Source: Salinicola halimionae
Lineage (GTDB): Bacteria; Pseudomonadota; Gammaproteobacteria; Pseudomonadales; Halomonadaceae
DNA length: 64,000 nucleotides
Direction: 5' to 3'
Assembly: GCF_003206065.1 (NCBI RefSeq)
Contig: NZ_PZJQ01000005.1
Span: forward strand, 1 to 64,000
The notes beneath the pieces were generated by a model. That model was not told the origin of the DNA, searched no databases, and was given only the letters and a program-made list of their open reading frames with translations. The first letter of the stretch is position 1. The number at the start of each line of letters is the position of its first letter. This document shows positions 26,951 through 38,149 of this stretch, in pieces. A program made the position numbers and the translations under genes.

Positions 26951-28651
26951 ATGCTGCTATTGAATCGAAGCGTGAAACTCCGCCTGGCTGCGAGCCTGGG
27001 CATCTGTATTGCCATGCTGTTCATCGTCGGAGGCGTCGGGTTGTATTGTCTAAGCGACACCAAAGCCGCTCTTGAAAGGACCTATGAAGGGAATGTGCTG
27101 ACTCTGAAGGATCTCAGCCAAATCGACCGAGCTCTGCTCAGCAACCGAGTCAAGATCACCGCGGAGCAACGGGATCGCAATCCGGAGTCCGCCCGCGCGA
27201 CGCGACAGGAGATCGCGGATAACGACGCGTTGATCGATGCCGCGTGGAGCGACTACTACCCACAACGTCTGGGCGGCCCACAGGAGCGCGAGATGGCGGA
27301 TGCCTTTATCCCGGCGTTGGCCAACTTGCGGGCTACCATTGCCGAGCTCAACACGGCGATGATCGGCAATGACTTCGACCAGGCTCGGACCATCGCAACG
27401 ACCACGCTGCGCCAACAGTATCCGGCGGCACTCGGTGCTATCCAGCAACTGATCGAGCGCAACAGCGTGCAGGCGGCCGAGGCATTCGAGGGCGCTGTCA
27501 GCGAATACGAATGGAGTCGCAATGTCGTTGTCGGGATCATGTTCGGATCACTGGTCATCGGGGTATTGGTAGCGCTATGGCTGATCCGCGGCATCATGAC
27601 GCCGCTGGGGAAGGCGCAGGCGTTCGCCAATGCCATGGCCGATGGGAACCTCAACAACACGATCAATATTACCTGCAAGGATGAGTTCGGCGTGATGTTG
27701 CGCTCGCTTCAGGCCATGGAAGTCCAGTTTTCCCGAGTCGTCATGAACGTGCGCGATAACGCCGAATCGGTCAGCACAGCGGCGGATGAGATCGCGCACG
27801 GAACCGATGATCTCAGTCGTCGAACCCAGGAACAGGCGGCCAGCCTCGAACAGACTGCAGCGTCGATGGACGAGATCACCTCGACCGTGCGCCAGAATGC
27901 GGAAAACGCCGCCGAAGCCGATAAGCTTGTGCATGATGTCAGCCTGCGGGCCAACGCCGGAGGAGAAGTGGCGGGGCAGGCAGTCAAGGCGATGGAAGGT
28001 ATCAACGCTTCGAGTCGCAAGATTGCCGGTATCGTGGGGTTGATCGATCAGATTGCCTTCCAGACCAACTTGCTGGCGCTGAATGCCTCGGTGGAAGCGG
28101 CGCGCGCCGGTGAGCAAGGTCGCGGCTTCGCCGTGGTGGCCAGCGAGGTGCGTAATCTCGCCGGGCGCAGCGCCGATGCCGCCAAGGAGATCAAGAAGCT
28201 GGTGGAAGAGAGCATCGGTCAGGTGGATACCGGCACCGAACTGGTCAACCGAGCCGGTCAAGCACTGGAGGAGATCGTTGACGGGGTCGAGCGGGTGACC
28301 ACGCTGGTCGGAGAAATCGCGGTGGCTAGCCGCGAGCAATCCCAAGGCATCGATCAGGTCAACACTGCAGTCTCTCAAATGGATGGCGTGACCCAGCAGA
28401 ATGCGAGCCTGGTGGAAGAATCCAGCGCCGCCGGTCGTTCTCTGCAAAGCCAGGCCGCAGGTCTGTTGAAAGAAGTTTCGTTCTTCAAAGGCGCCGCTAC
28501 TGCCACCGATGCCACCCGAATTGCCTCGGCCGTTTCAACGCCATCGGCGGCCACGGCCAACCCAGGTGCGAGTCGACCTGCATCGCTACAGCGGCCGGCC
28601 CTCAAGTCGTCTGCCCGAGAGGAAACGGTCGAGGAGTGGAGTTCGTTCTGA
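26951..28651 (+). CDS. Methyl-accepting chemotaxis protein (Tar/Tsr type)
   Basis: A 566-residue transmembrane chemoreceptor. TM1 is at about residues 10-33, a four-helix-bundle periplasmic sensor follows, and TM2 is near 195-215 ([21 protein letters not shown]). Then come a HAMP domain, methylation helices ([20 protein letters not shown]) and the signalling tip [33 protein letters not shown]. It ends EEWSSF, fitting the xWxxF pentapeptide that tethers CheR/CheB in high-abundance receptors. Start ATG 26951 begins MLLLNRSVK; a TTG upstream is less likely. The ligand is unknown. A FliA promoter ties it to the motility regulon. Confidence 0.93.
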   Translation: MLLLNRSVKLRLAASLGICIAMLFIVGGVGLYCLSDTKAALERTYEGNVLTLKDLSQIDRALLSNRVKITAEQRDRNPESARATRQEIADNDALIDAAWSDYYPQRLGGPQEREMADAFIPALANLRATIAELNTAMIGNDFDQARTIATTTLRQQYPAALGAIQQLIERNSVQAAEAFEGAVSEYEWSRNVVVGIMFGSLVIGVLVALWLIRGIMTPLGKAQAFANAMADGNLNNTINITCKDEFGVMLRSLQAMEVQFSRVVMNVRDNAESVSTAADEIAHGTDDLSRRTQEQAASLEQTAASMDEITSTVRQNAENAAEADKLVHDVSLRANAGGEVAGQAVKAMEGINASSRKIAGIVGLIDQIAFQTNLLALNASVEAARAGEQGRGFAVVASEVRNLAGRSADAAKEIKKLVEESIGQVDTGTELVNRAGQALEEIVDGVERVTTLVGEIAVASREQSQGIDQVNTAVSQMDGVTQQNASLVEESSAAGRSLQSQAAGLLKEVSFFKGAATATDATRIASAVSTPSAATANPGASRPASLQRPALKSSAREETVEEWSSF

Positions 28652-28751
28652 AGCCTTGGGAAGATGCCACTTCCAGGATCAGAGACGGAACCCCTCAGGG
28701 CATTGGCTGCAAGGTAGGGTCGGGATATCGCTAGCATCACGCCTCTGAAGA

Positions 28752-31700
28752 TCAACCCGCGGCCGATACAGGGCGCGATGCCTGATCGGTTACGCTTTCG
28801 GCGAGATGGATAATCAGCACGTGAGGCTGGCCGTCCAGCGTCAGCCGCGCTTCGCTGGCTTCCAGCCGCTCGCCGTCGAGCGTCGCGCCGACAGGTTGAT
28901 CATCCGAGGCCCGTTCTACCCGGATCAGGCAGGCGCTGCCCTCGAGATTGACGGTGGCCGAGAAGCCTGGCCAGGCGTCGGGTATGCACGGCGAGACAAT
29001 CAGCTGGCGGCCCTCCCGACGAATCCCCAGGATCCCACCGACGCCAGCCTGATACATCCAGCCGGCGGATCCGGTATACCAGGTCCATCCGCCGCGGCCG
29101 ACGTGAGGCGGTTCGGAGTAGACGTCGGCCGCGATCACGTACGGCTCGACGCGATAACGCGCGACCGCCTCCGGCGTCAGGGCATGGTTGATCGGGTTGA
29201 GTAGAGAGAAAAGCGCGTAGGCTTTATCCGCTTGGCCCAATTTGGTGAAGGCCAGAATCGACCACATCGCGGCGTGGGTGTATTGGCCGCCGTTTTCTCG
29301 CAGCCCCGGCGGATAACCTTTGATATAGCCGGGTTCCAGCGTGGTATGGTCAAAAGCCGGCGTGAACAGCAACGACAGCTTCTCTTCCGGATGGATCAAA
29401 TATCGCTCCACCGAGGCCATGGCCTGCGCGGCGCGCTCTGGGGCGGCGCCTTCCGACAGCACCGCCCAGGACTGGGCAATGGCATCGATACGGCAGGCGT
29501 CGTTGTCGCGGGTACCCAGCCACTGTCCATCGTCGAAGGTCGCGCGGCGATACCACTCGCCATCCCACGCCTCGTTCTCCAATGCCAGACGCAGCGTCTC
29601 GGCGCGCGCTAGCCAGCGTTCGGCGTTTGCACGTTCTTCCGGTACTTGGCGCGCTTCGGCCAGTGGCGCGAATAGCATCAGCGTACGCAGTAGCAGCCAC
29701 CCCAGCCACACGCTCTCGCCGCGACCTGCCTCGCCGATACGGTTGAAACCATCATTCCAGTCACCAGTACCGATCAGCGGCAGGCCGTGTTCGCCAACAT
29801 TTTCGAGCGCCTGGTCCAGAGCGCGGGCGCAATGCTCGAACAGTGAAGCCGTCTCGTCGGCCATCATCGGCTGGGCGAAATCATCATGACTCTCGGGGGC
29901 AAGCGGAGGGCCTTCCAGGAAACCGACGCGTTCATTCAAAACGTCGATGTCGTCCGTCGCCTTGATATAGGTGGCGGTGGCGAAGACGAGCCACACCCGG
30001 TCGTCGGAGATTCGGGTACGAACGCCCTGGCCGGAGTGGGGTAGCCACCAGTGCTGCACATCGCCTTCGACGAACTGGCGACCCGCGGCGCGCAGCAGGT
30101 GATGCCGCGCCAGTGCTGGCATGGCGAAGGTGAGCGCCATGCCATCCTGCAACTGATCGCGAAAGCCGTAAGCGCCACTGGCCTGATAGAACGCCGACCG
30201 CGCCACGATTCGGCAGGCCAGTGTCTGATACAGTAGCCAGCCGTTGAGCATCAGGTCCATGGCCGGATCCGGCGTGTTGACCTGAAGCGTGCCATGCAGT
30301 GTCTGCCAGTAGGCTTCGACCTCGCTCAGCTTGGCATCGAGATCGGTACGCCGATAGCGTTCGATCAGTTCGCGAGCTCCCTCTTCGTTGTTGGCCTGGC
30401 CCATGAACGAAACGACCTCGATTGACTCGCCGGGGGCAAGCGTCAGCGTGCACTGCTGCACGGTGCACGGATCGTAGCCTGCTCCTTGGCTGGCGGTCAG
30501 CGGGCGCATGTCGGTCAACGCCTCGGGAGCAGCCAGCGAGCCCCGGCCGAGAAACTCGCGCCGATCGGCGGTCCAGTTGCTCTGACGACCGTCCAGGTCA
30601 ACGAATCCTACCCGCCCCGGAAATGCCTGATTCCAGGGGTTGCGCATCAATAAGGCCCCGGTGGCCGCGTCGTGCTGAGATACCAGGTAAGGCGCGGTCT
30701 TGGCCCGAGAAGTGCCCATCACCCAGGCAGTGTAGGCGGTCACCACCAGTCGGCGAGACGTCGCGGTGCGATTTTCCAGCGTCAGTCGCGAGATCTTGAT
30801 GGAATCGTTCAATGGGACGTACTGCAACAGCACCATGGACAGCTGCGGTGTGTCGTGTTCGAAGCGGGTATAGCCAAAACCGTGTCGCGTCACGTGGCGG
30901 GCCTGATGGCCCGGGCGGGTACGACAGGGGCGAGCGGTGACGGTGGTCAGAGCACCGCTGTCGGCATCCTGCACGTAGAGCACTTCCCCGGGCAGATCGC
31001 TGACCGGGTCATTGGACCACGGCGTCAACTGATTCTCGCGGCTGTTGTCCGCCCAGGTGTAGCCGCCGCCCTCTGCCGAGACCTGAAATCCGAAGCCCGC
31101 GTTGGCAATCACGTTGATCCAGGGCTGAGGCGTGGTGTCGCCATTGTCGAGCACGCAGACATATTCGCGGCCGTCATGATCGAAACCTCCAGTGCCATTG
31201 AAGAACGTCAGATCCCCCAGCGGGCGCCGGCTGGAGGGCGCCACGACCGGCCGACGAGAAAACGCCAGGGCGTCGGCCCCGCCATCGATCATGACGGGCT
31301 CGTGTTCGATAGGGTCGCGATCGACAGGGGTGTGATCGATAGCGTCGCGACCGATAGCCTCGGGCTTGGGGGAATTCGACTTGTCGGACACCCCACCGTG
31401 GCGACGGGGAGAGGGCAGTGCCAGCAGGACGTCGAGTTGAGCAGGTAGCGCGCCCTTACGTGCCGTCAACACCACGCGAGCCACGGCCAGTAGCAGTTCG
31501 TGGCTGGCGAGACTCAACTGGTTGGCACGCAAGGTATAGACCGAGCCCAGCGCGAGGTTGCCATCGACATGCGCAGGGGGGCGATTGGAGCGAACGGCCG
31601 TCTCGATCGCATCCTGCAAGCCCTGAAGGTAGGAGTGAGCACGGTCATTGATGATGACCAGATCGACGCCGAGGCCCTTGGCGCGCCAATATTCATGGGC

Positions 31701-34700
31701 GCGCAGCATCGTCTTCAGCCAGGCGATCTCCTCAAGATCCCCGAGACGCAGCAGGACGATCGGCAGGTCTCCGGAAATACCCATCGGCCAGAGATTGGAC
31801 TGTATCGACAGCCCGCGTTTCAGCGCATCCGATGACGGCCGGAATCGGGCGTCACTGTATAGGATCGGCGCTGCCAGGCGCTGAAAATCGGCGGCTTCCT
31901 CGAGATCGATGTCGAGATGGCGTAACTGGACCTGAGCCTGGGTCCAGGCGAGGGTTCGAGCACGTTCGAAGGCACTGGTGTCGTGATGCTTGTCGATCAA
32001 AGCCAGCAACGTCTCGCGGCTCTCGGCAACCACGGTCCAGAAGTCGATATGGGAGACGTGCCCGGGGGCAATCTGCAGGACGTAACGCAGCGAGAAAATG
32101 GGATCCAGCACCACGCCAGTCGTGTTCGACAGCGGTTGGCCGCCAAGCGCGATGGCGTTGCCTAGCTGACGACCCCGGCCCAGGAAGCGTGCGCGATCCG
32201 TTTCATATTGCGGCTCACCGACACATTCTCCTTTCACCAGCGCGAAGTGTGCAGCCCAGATGGGGAGTTCCTGGGTATCCCGCCGACGCCGAGTCGCCGT
32301 CAAGGCGGTGTAGTCGGCGACGAAGCCTGTCTCGACGAACAGCTTGGCGAAGGCCGGATGGGCATCGTCGGTGGCCGTCTGGGTGAGCACGACTTCGGCA
32401 TAGGAGGTGACCTCGACCGTCACCGCCTGGCGGCCGCCGTTGGTCACCGAGAGACGGCGAACCTCGCCGTCGTCCTCGCCAGAGACCAGCACCTCGAGCA
32501 CGGTGGTGAGATCGCCGTCGCGGCGTGTGAACCGAGCGTGATCCTCGGCGAAGACCACTTCCCGGGAATCGGCCGGCTTGCCGTTCGGATACGCGCCAGC
32601 GGACCAGCAGGCGTTGCTATGGCGATCGCGAAGGAGGATGAAACTGCCCCACTCGTCGCGGGTGGCGTCTTCGCGCCAGCGCGTTATCGCCTGGCGTTGC
32701 CAGCGGCTGAAACCGGCGCCGGCCGTGGTCAGCATCACGTTGTAGCGGCTATTGGACAGCAGATGCGTGACCGGCGGTGACGTGGGTTCCCCCTCGATCC
32801 GCCGCACCGCTGCGGCCGCCGCGACGGCACTCGATGGCGCGGCATGATCGGCATCGTTGGGGGAGGGCAGTGTCGCGACTTCTCGCGGCAGGCGCTCCTG
32901 CAGCAGTAGCTCGCTGGCCTGGATCATCGGCTCACTGTGGAAGTGGCCGCGCAGTCGCCCCTCCAGCAGGCTATTGGCGATGGCCACGATGGTCATGCCC
33001 TGATGGTGAGCCATGACGTTGCGCACAATGACGAAGGTCTGATCGACGGGCAGCCGCGTGGGGGTGAAGTCGATCGCCTCGAAGAACCCGAAATGACCTT
33101 CGGCCTCCATCGATCTCAGGCGGGCAAAGTTTTCCAGCGCCGCCCGGGGCGCGACCATGGTGGCCAGCGCCGTGGCATAGGGCGCGATGACGAGGTTGTC
33201 GCCGAGTCCGCGCTTGAGACCCAGTTCCGGGACTCCGAAGTTGGAATACTGATAGGTGAAATTGATATCCCGGGCATTGTAGGCGGATTCTGAAATGCCC
33301 CAGGGAACATCGAGACGCTTGGCGTAAAGACGCTGACTGGCTACGACCAGCCGGTTGGTCTGCTCGAGCAGGCTGCCGAAAGGGGCACGCATGACCAGGG
33401 AGGGCATCAGGTATTCGAACATCGATCCCGACCAGGAGATCAGCGCAACACCGTCTTTCAATGGCGTCACCGCCCGGCCGAGCCGGAACCAGTGGCGAGT
33501 GGGCAGATCACCCTTGGCGATCGCCAGCAGACTCGCCAGGCGAGCCTCGGAGGCGAGCAGGTCGTAACAGCCTTCGTCGACCTGGTCCTCCCGAGGGGAG
33601 TAACCGATCGACATCAGCTTGCGTTCCGGCACCAGCAGAAAGTGGAAGTCCATCTCCAGGGCCAGTCGACGGGCCTCGTCCGACAGATGATGCAACCGTT
33701 GCTCCAGGGTTGTCCGGGTCACAGTGTCGCTCCCGTTCGATACGTCTTCGTCACTGTCGTTGCCGACGCCGGAAAGCGGCGCGGTGTTCTCGGCGTCATG
33801 GCGATGCTCGTCGAGGCAGTGCTGCAGGATAAGCATCCAGCGCTGTGGGGAAACCTCCCCGGTAGCGGAATCGACCGCTGGCGTGGCATTCGATTGCGGT
33901 TCCAGCAGGCGCTGACAGGTGTCGATCGCTTGACGCAGGACGTCACAGTATTCGATGCCGTAAGACGTCGTTTCGAGCTGGGTCGTGAGAGCATCGAGCT
34001 CGTCCAGCAGCGCCGTTCGGGTCTTGGTATCCAGCAACTCGGTGGCGGCGATATCTTCACGACACAGCAGCAGCGTATCGTTCAGGCCCTCGCGGGGGTC
34101 GAGCACGTGGGGATGGGCGATCCAGGCTTCGCAGGCTTTGGCCAGCGTGATCAGGTGACCGGCCAGATTGCCGCTGTCCACCGTGGACACGTAGAGAGGC
34201 TCGAGCGGAGCGAGATTCCGGGTATCGTACCAGTTGTAGAAATGGCCCTTGCAGCGCTCCATTTCCAGCAGCGTGACCAGTGTGGCTTCCAGTCGCTCCA
34301 CCGCGCGATGGGTGCCGATCCAGGCGAAATCCCGTGCGGCGATGCAGGCCAGCAGATAGAGGCCGATGTTGGTCGGCGAGGTGCGCTGGGCGATGACCGG
34401 TTTGGGGTCGAGCTGGAAGTTGTCCGGTGGCAACGCGTGAGAGGCCGGGGTCACGAAGGTATCGAAGAACTGCCAGGTGCGGCGCGCGATACGGCGCAGG
34501 GCCTGTGCTTCCGGCGGTGCCAGACGTAGATTGTCGGTGGTGTCGGTCGGCGCACGACTGGTCCAGAGCGCGATCAACGGCGCCACCAGCCACAGTACCA
34601 ACAGCGGTAGCGCAATCGGCCACGCCGGTGGTTCGATGACCGCCAGAATCAGCGCCAGCGCCAGGCTCAGCAAGGTGCCGCCGGCCATCTCACGACCGAA

Positions 34701-37514
34701 GCCAGCCACACCCAGACGCTCGTTGCCAGCCAGCTGCGAGGCTGTCGTCCACTCCAGCAGATGGCGGTGAGAAACGTAGACGCGAAAGAGCGTGCGCACG
34801 ATGGCGTCCACCATCTGCCAGGCCTGATCCGCCAGCAGCGTGAGGCTCAGTAGACAACGTCCCATTTCGGTACGCAGATCCCGGCCAAGCGTTCTCCAGT
34901 GGTGACGCCAGTTGCCGTCACGGCGGTGCGGCTTCAGGGCAAAAACGACCGGAATCAACGCGGGAATGATCAGGCACGCCAGCGTCAGGGCCATGGCCGT
35001 CAACGCCGCTGGCGTCGGGAGCCACGCGCAGAGCATGAGCGAGCCGAACAGGGTCGGTGCCAACAGCGAACGGCGCAGATTGTCGGCAATCTTCCAGCAG
35101 CCGACGGCCGTCAGCGCCTGACGATCGGCGCGTCGTCCCCAGAACCAGGGCAACAGCTGCCAGTCCCCGCGTGTCCAGCGGTGCTGGCGTCTGGCGGCGA
35201 CATCGTAGCGTTCCGGGTACGCCTCGACGACTTCGACATCGGAAGCCAGTCCGGCGCGCGCGAAGATGCCCTCCAGCAGGTCATGGCTGAGCAGGCTATT
35301 CTCGGGGATTCGACCGATCAGCGAGCGCTCGTAGGTGTCCACCGCGTAGATGCCCTTGCCCGCAAAGGAACCTTCACCGAACAGGTCCTGGTAGAGATCC
35401 GATACCGCGGCCGTGTAGACATCCATGCCGCCGGGGGCGGAAAACAGGCGCTGATAGCGTGAGCCCTGACGGCCGATGGGGAGCGAGGGCGTCACGCGGG
35501 GCTGGAGGATGGCATGTCCTCGGATGACCCGATCATTGGCACCGAACACGGGCTGGTTGAGCGGATGGGCCATCTTTCCTACCAGTCTGGCGATCGTGTC
35601 ACGCGGCAGGCGGGTATCGCTGTCCAGCGTCACGACATAGCGCACGCCGGGCGGCACCCATGGCGTACCCCCATCGACGGTCACATAGGATGTATCGTCG
35701 GAACCACGCAGCAAACGATTGAGCTCGGTCAACTTGCCGCGTTTGCGTTCCCAGCCCATCCAGCAACCCTCGCTGGAGTTGTAGATTCGATGGCGGTAGA
35801 GCAGCAGAAAGCGCGGACCGTCAGCGCCAGGGCCATGACGTTGATTGAGCCGTGCCATGGCATCGTTGGCGATGGCGAGCAGAATGTCATCACTGGCGAG
35901 CTCGGCGGTATCGGCGTCGCGGCCGTCCAACAGCAGGGCAAAAGTCAGGGCGCCAGCGTTGCCGGAAAGGTAGTGCACTTCCAGGCGCTCGATCAGCTCG
36001 CGCAAGGCGACCGCTTCGGTCAGCATGGCCGGTATCGCCACCAATGTTTTCAGCGATGAGGGGACGCCATCTTCGAGCGCCATCCCGGGCAACGCCTCGC
36101 CGCCGACACCTTCTCCCAATGCGCGGTTCGCCAAGGCCGTCGCAACCTCGTAGGCGGGTAGAAAAATCAGCAGCAGCCAAGGCAATTGCCAGACGAACGG
36201 CAGCGCGGCCGCGGTCAGCGCCCAGATGGCCAGTCCCATCAGCACCAAGGTGATCAGGCTCGTTGCGCAGGCATAACCGGCCAGGCCCAGCGTCAATACG
36301 ATGCGACGAACCCGCAGGTCCATTGGCGGGCGGAAGCCGAGCGCTCGTTCCAGCTCGCGGCGTCCGTCGGCAATCAAGTAATAACCCGGATCGGAACGCC
36401 GCTCTATCTCGGCAGAGGAACAATCCGCCGGGGGCTCTGCCTGAGCGGCGGTCAGCGCTTGCTCGGTCACGAACAACTCGCCTCGGCGGGACCCGCGGGC
36501 CAGTTGTTCGATGGCGTTGCGGTAGCGATCGCGGGTGGCAAAATCCATCTCCGCGAAGCGGCTCTTGGCACGCAGCTGCTGATCGACCAGACTGACTTGC
36601 TCGACTTGAGTCGCCCAGTCGAAATCGGCGATATGACGCAGGCTGGTGATAGCGTTGCGCACGCTGACGTTGGAGGCGCCCTGACGTTGATGGGCGTTGT
36701 GGACCACTGCCGTGATCGACATCTCCTGGCGGGCGAGCTCCTTTTCGAGCCACGCAAGTGCCGGAACCTTGCCGGGATCCTGATCCCGCAGGCGCTTGGC
36801 CAACTGCGCGTAGAAATGCGCGACAAACGGGTCGGCAACATCGAGGTTGGCGTAAGGGATCAGAGGACTGCTGTCGGCACCGGGGCGCAGCAGGCGCTCG
36901 CACAGGGTATCGGCTTCTTCGCGAGCGTCACGTGCATGCACGATCTGATCGGTAAGCCGTCGCAGATTCTCCACCAGCACGAGTCGCAAGCTGATCGCAA
37001 TCGCCCACAGCTCGCCAATGGTCAACGGTTCGACACGCTGATAGGCATTGATGAAGCGGCTCAATGTGATCGGATCGAAGTGGCTGTCGGTATGGGCGAC
37101 ATAGGCCCAGGTCAGCCCGAAGACCCGCGGATAGCCGGCAAAAGGGCCATCGGCGAGCTTCGGCAACTGGCGGTAGTAGCCCGGAGGCAAATCTTCATCG
37201 ATGTCGCTGACATGCTTTTCGACATGGTGATAGTGATCGAGCAGCCACTCCGCTGCGGGTACGATGCTGCGGCGATGGGCGACGTCGTTGGCCATGCTGC
37301 GATAGGCGATGCCCAGTGCCACCGTGTCGTCGTGCAGTCGTTGATGCAGAGGTAAGACATCGGGCGGGTCGTCGGTGATCGGCTGCGCCAGCGCGAGGCT
37401 CTGTGCATGTTGCTCGAGCCGTTCGGGCCCGAACATCTCTTCGCGAACCGGTGCCTTGGCGTTCCATGGGGGCGGTGGATTGGCGCTGGCGTCGCGCCGC
37501 CACCAGACGTTCAA
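28752..37514 (-). CDS. ndvB: Cyclic beta-1,2-glucan synthase (NdvB/ChvB/Cgs type)
   Basis: A giant inner-membrane protein of about 2,920 residues that polymerises, cyclises and trims beta-1,2-glucan. Known homologues are about 2,850 residues. The N-terminus has PWNAKAPVREEMFG and LEQHAQSLALAQ; membrane segments lie near residues 400-465, 800-850 and 930-980. The family-84 glycosyltransferase core has TLVAIPAMLTEAVAL and VVTLDSDTRLPRD. A middle glucoamylase-like region carries SYNARDINFTYQYSNFGVPE, and the C-terminal family-94 phosphorylase domain has GDWNDGFNR. TTG 37514 with AGGGGGGTG upstream is the best-supported start; TTG 37607 is possible. The glucan is usually periplasmic and osmoregulated. 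It is monocistronic and converges on the chemoreceptor gene. Confidence 0.95.
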   Translation of the reverse strand: MNVWWRRDASANPPPPWNAKAPVREEMFGPERLEQHAQSLALAQPITDDPPDVLPLHQRLHDDTVALGIAYRSMANDVAHRRSIVPAAEWLLDHYHHVEKHVSDIDEDLPPGYYRQLPKLADGPFAGYPRVFGLTWAYVAHTDSHFDPITLSRFINAYQRVEPLTIGELWAIAISLRLVLVENLRRLTDQIVHARDAREEADTLCERLLRPGADSSPLIPYANLDVADPFVAHFYAQLAKRLRDQDPGKVPALAWLEKELARQEMSITAVVHNAHQRQGASNVSVRNAITSLRHIADFDWATQVEQVSLVDQQLRAKSRFAEMDFATRDRYRNAIEQLARGSRRGELFVTEQALTAAQAEPPADCSSAEIERRSDPGYYLIADGRRELERALGFRPPMDLRVRRIVLTLGLAGYACATSLITLVLMGLAIWALTAAALPFVWQLPWLLLIFLPAYEVATALANRALGEGVGGEALPGMALEDGVPSSLKTLVAIPAMLTEAVALRELIERLEVHYLSGNAGALTFALLLDGRDADTAELASDDILLAIANDAMARLNQRHGPGADGPRFLLLYRHRIYNSSEGCWMGWERKRGKLTELNRLLRGSDDTSYVTVDGGTPWVPPGVRYVVTLDSDTRLPRDTIARLVGKMAHPLNQPVFGANDRVIRGHAILQPRVTPSLPIGRQGSRYQRLFSAPGGMDVYTAAVSDLYQDLFGEGSFAGKGIYAVDTYERSLIGRIPENSLLSHDLLEGIFARAGLASDVEVVEAYPERYDVAARRQHRWTRGDWQLLPWFWGRRADRQALTAVGCWKIADNLRRSLLAPTLFGSLMLCAWLPTPAALTAMALTLACLIIPALIPVVFALKPHRRDGNWRHHWRTLGRDLRTEMGRCLLSLTLLADQAWQMVDAIVRTLFRVYVSHRHLLEWTTASQLAGNERLGVAGFGREMAGGTLLSLALALILAVIEPPAWPIALPLLVLWLVAPLIALWTSRAPTDTTDNLRLAPPEAQALRRIARRTWQFFDTFVTPASHALPPDNFQLDPKPVIAQRTSPTNIGLYLLACIAARDFAWIGTHRAVERLEATLVTLLEMERCKGHFYNWYDTRNLAPLEPLYVSTVDSGNLAGHLITLAKACEAWIAHPHVLDPREGLNDTLLLCREDIAATELLDTKTRTALLDELDALTTQLETTSYGIEYCDVLRQAIDTCQRLLEPQSNATPAVDSATGEVSPQRWMLILQHCLDEHRHDAENTAPLSGVGNDSDEDVSNGSDTVTRTTLEQRLHHLSDEARRLALEMDFHFLLVPERKLMSIGYSPREDQVDEGCYDLLASEARLASLLAIAKGDLPTRHWFRLGRAVTPLKDGVALISWSGSMFEYLMPSLVMRAPFGSLLEQTNRLVVASQRLYAKRLDVPWGISESAYNARDINFTYQYSNFGVPELGLKRGLGDNLVIAPYATALATMVAPRAALENFARLRSMEAEGHFGFFEAIDFTPTRLPVDQTFVIVRNVMAHHQGMTIVAIANSLLEGRLRGHFHSEPMIQASELLLQERLPREVATLPSPNDADHAAPSSAVAAAAAVRRIEGEPTSPPVTHLLSNSRYNVMLTTAGAGFSRWQRQAITRWREDATRDEWGSFILLRDRHSNACWSAGAYPNGKPADSREVVFAEDHARFTRRDGDLTTVLEVLVSGEDDGEVRRLSVTNGGRQAVTVEVTSYAEVVLTQTATDDAHPAFAKLFVETGFVADYTALTATRRRRDTQELPIWAAHFALVKGECVGEPQYETDRARFLGRGRQLGNAIALGGQPLSNTTGVVLDPIFSLRYVLQIAPGHVSHIDFWTVVAESRETLLALIDKHHDTSAFERARTLAWTQAQVQLRHLDIDLEEAADFQRLAAPILYSDARFRPSSDALKRGLSIQSNLWPMGISGDLPIVLLRLGDLEEIAWLKTMLRAHEYWRAKGLGVDLVIINDRAHSYLQGLQDAIETAVRSNRPPAHVDGNLALGSVYTLRANQLSLASHELLLAVARVVLTARKGALPAQLDVLLALPSPRRHGGVSDKSNSPKPEAIGRDAIDHTPVDRDPIEHEPVMIDGGADALAFSRRPVVAPSSRRPLGDLTFFNGTGGFDHDGREYVCVLDNGDTTPQPWINVIANAGFGFQVSAEGGGYTWADNSRENQLTPWSNDPVSDLPGEVLYVQDADSGALTTVTARPCRTRPGHQARHVTRHGFGYTRFEHDTPQLSMVLLQYVPLNDSIKISRLTLENRTATSRRLVVTAYTAWVMGTSRAKTAPYLVSQHDAATGALLMRNPWNQAFPGRVGFVDLDGRQSNWTADRREFLGRGSLAAPEALTDMRPLTASQGAGYDPCTVQQCTLTLAPGESIEVVSFMGQANNEEGARELIERYRRTDLDAKLSEVEAYWQTLHGTLQVNTPDPAMDLMLNGWLLYQTLACRIVARSAFYQASGAYGFRDQLQDGMALTFAMPALARHHLLRAAGRQFVEGDVQHWWLPHSGQGVRTRISDDRVWLVFATATYIKATDDIDVLNERVGFLEGPPLAPESHDDFAQPMMADETASLFEHCARALDQALENVGEHGLPLIGTGDWNDGFNRIGEAGRGESVWLGWLLLRTLMLFAPLAEARQVPEERANAERWLARAETLRLALENEAWDGEWYRRATFDDGQWLGTRDNDACRIDAIAQSWAVLSEGAAPERAAQAMASVERYLIHPEEKLSLLFTPAFDHTTLEPGYIKGYPPGLRENGGQYTHAAMWSILAFTKLGQADKAYALFSLLNPINHALTPEAVARYRVEPYVIAADVYSEPPHVGRGGWTWYTGSAGWMYQAGVGGILGIRREGRQLIVSPCIPDAWPGFSATVNLEGSACLIRVERASDDQPVGATLDGERLEASEARLTLDGQPHVLIIHLAESVTDQASRPVSAAG

Positions 37515-37607
37515 TTGACACCCCCCTGTGAACGACGATAACGGATGATCGGTGACCTGACGCGTCGATGCATTGGTGATCTCCTGCCGCCGAGCGAGTG
37601 AAATCAA

Positions 37608-38070
37608 TTCTCGCGCCGAGGCGGTAACTCCATGCCATGGTCAAAAACGAATCACGCCCGCTGGCGATAGGCGGTGCCACTCGAAAGTTCGTCGAGTGTC
37701 GAGGTGAAGAGAGCCATGAACGACCGTCACGGCATTCTACGAGGTGGGGAATCGCGGGATGTGTTGGCCGACCCGTGATGTTCGGTACGCGTCTGGCGAG
37801 GCCCGAGCAGATCGTTGGCTTGAGTATGAGCGCAGGGCAGCGAATTAGCGAATGCCTGATAGGTACGGAGGCGGGAAATCGTAGTGAGTAGCGCGTGCCC
37901 GGGTTAGCGGGATACCCGACGGCGCCCGATAGAGAGCGAAACGGCAGAATTCAGGAGGTGTGAAGCGCCAGCGCTAACGAATTGCAGGCAAAAAAGCGCC
38001 TCGTCGGGCCTTTGCCGAGCCTTGCCAAAGATAGACTAGCTGCAGTTTCGTTTCCTGCGGAACATACTTG
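37608..38070. other. Gene-free stretch upstream of ndvB
   Basis: No coding frame is convincing on either strand. It ends with an intrinsic terminator at 38071-38097 that faces the plus strand although no plus-strand gene precedes it, so a short non-coding transcript may originate here. Confidence 0.5.
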
Positions 38071-38097
38071 GCCCCGATACCGTCGGGGCTTTTTTTT
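38071..38097 (+). terminator. Orphan intrinsic terminator
   Basis: Stem GCCCCGA / TCGGGGC with a 5-nt loop is followed by eight T on the plus strand. The nearest genes on both sides are on the minus strand, so it does not serve a recognised gene. Confidence 0.85.
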
Positions 38098-38149
38098 GAA
38101 AGCTTGTCAGTAAAGAGTTTGTCGGCCTCAGTGCGACACCGACATTCGC

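Noticed and set aside
37637..37891. 84-codon plus-strand frame upstream of ndvB
   Set aside because: No ribosome site, atypical composition and no recognisable motif.
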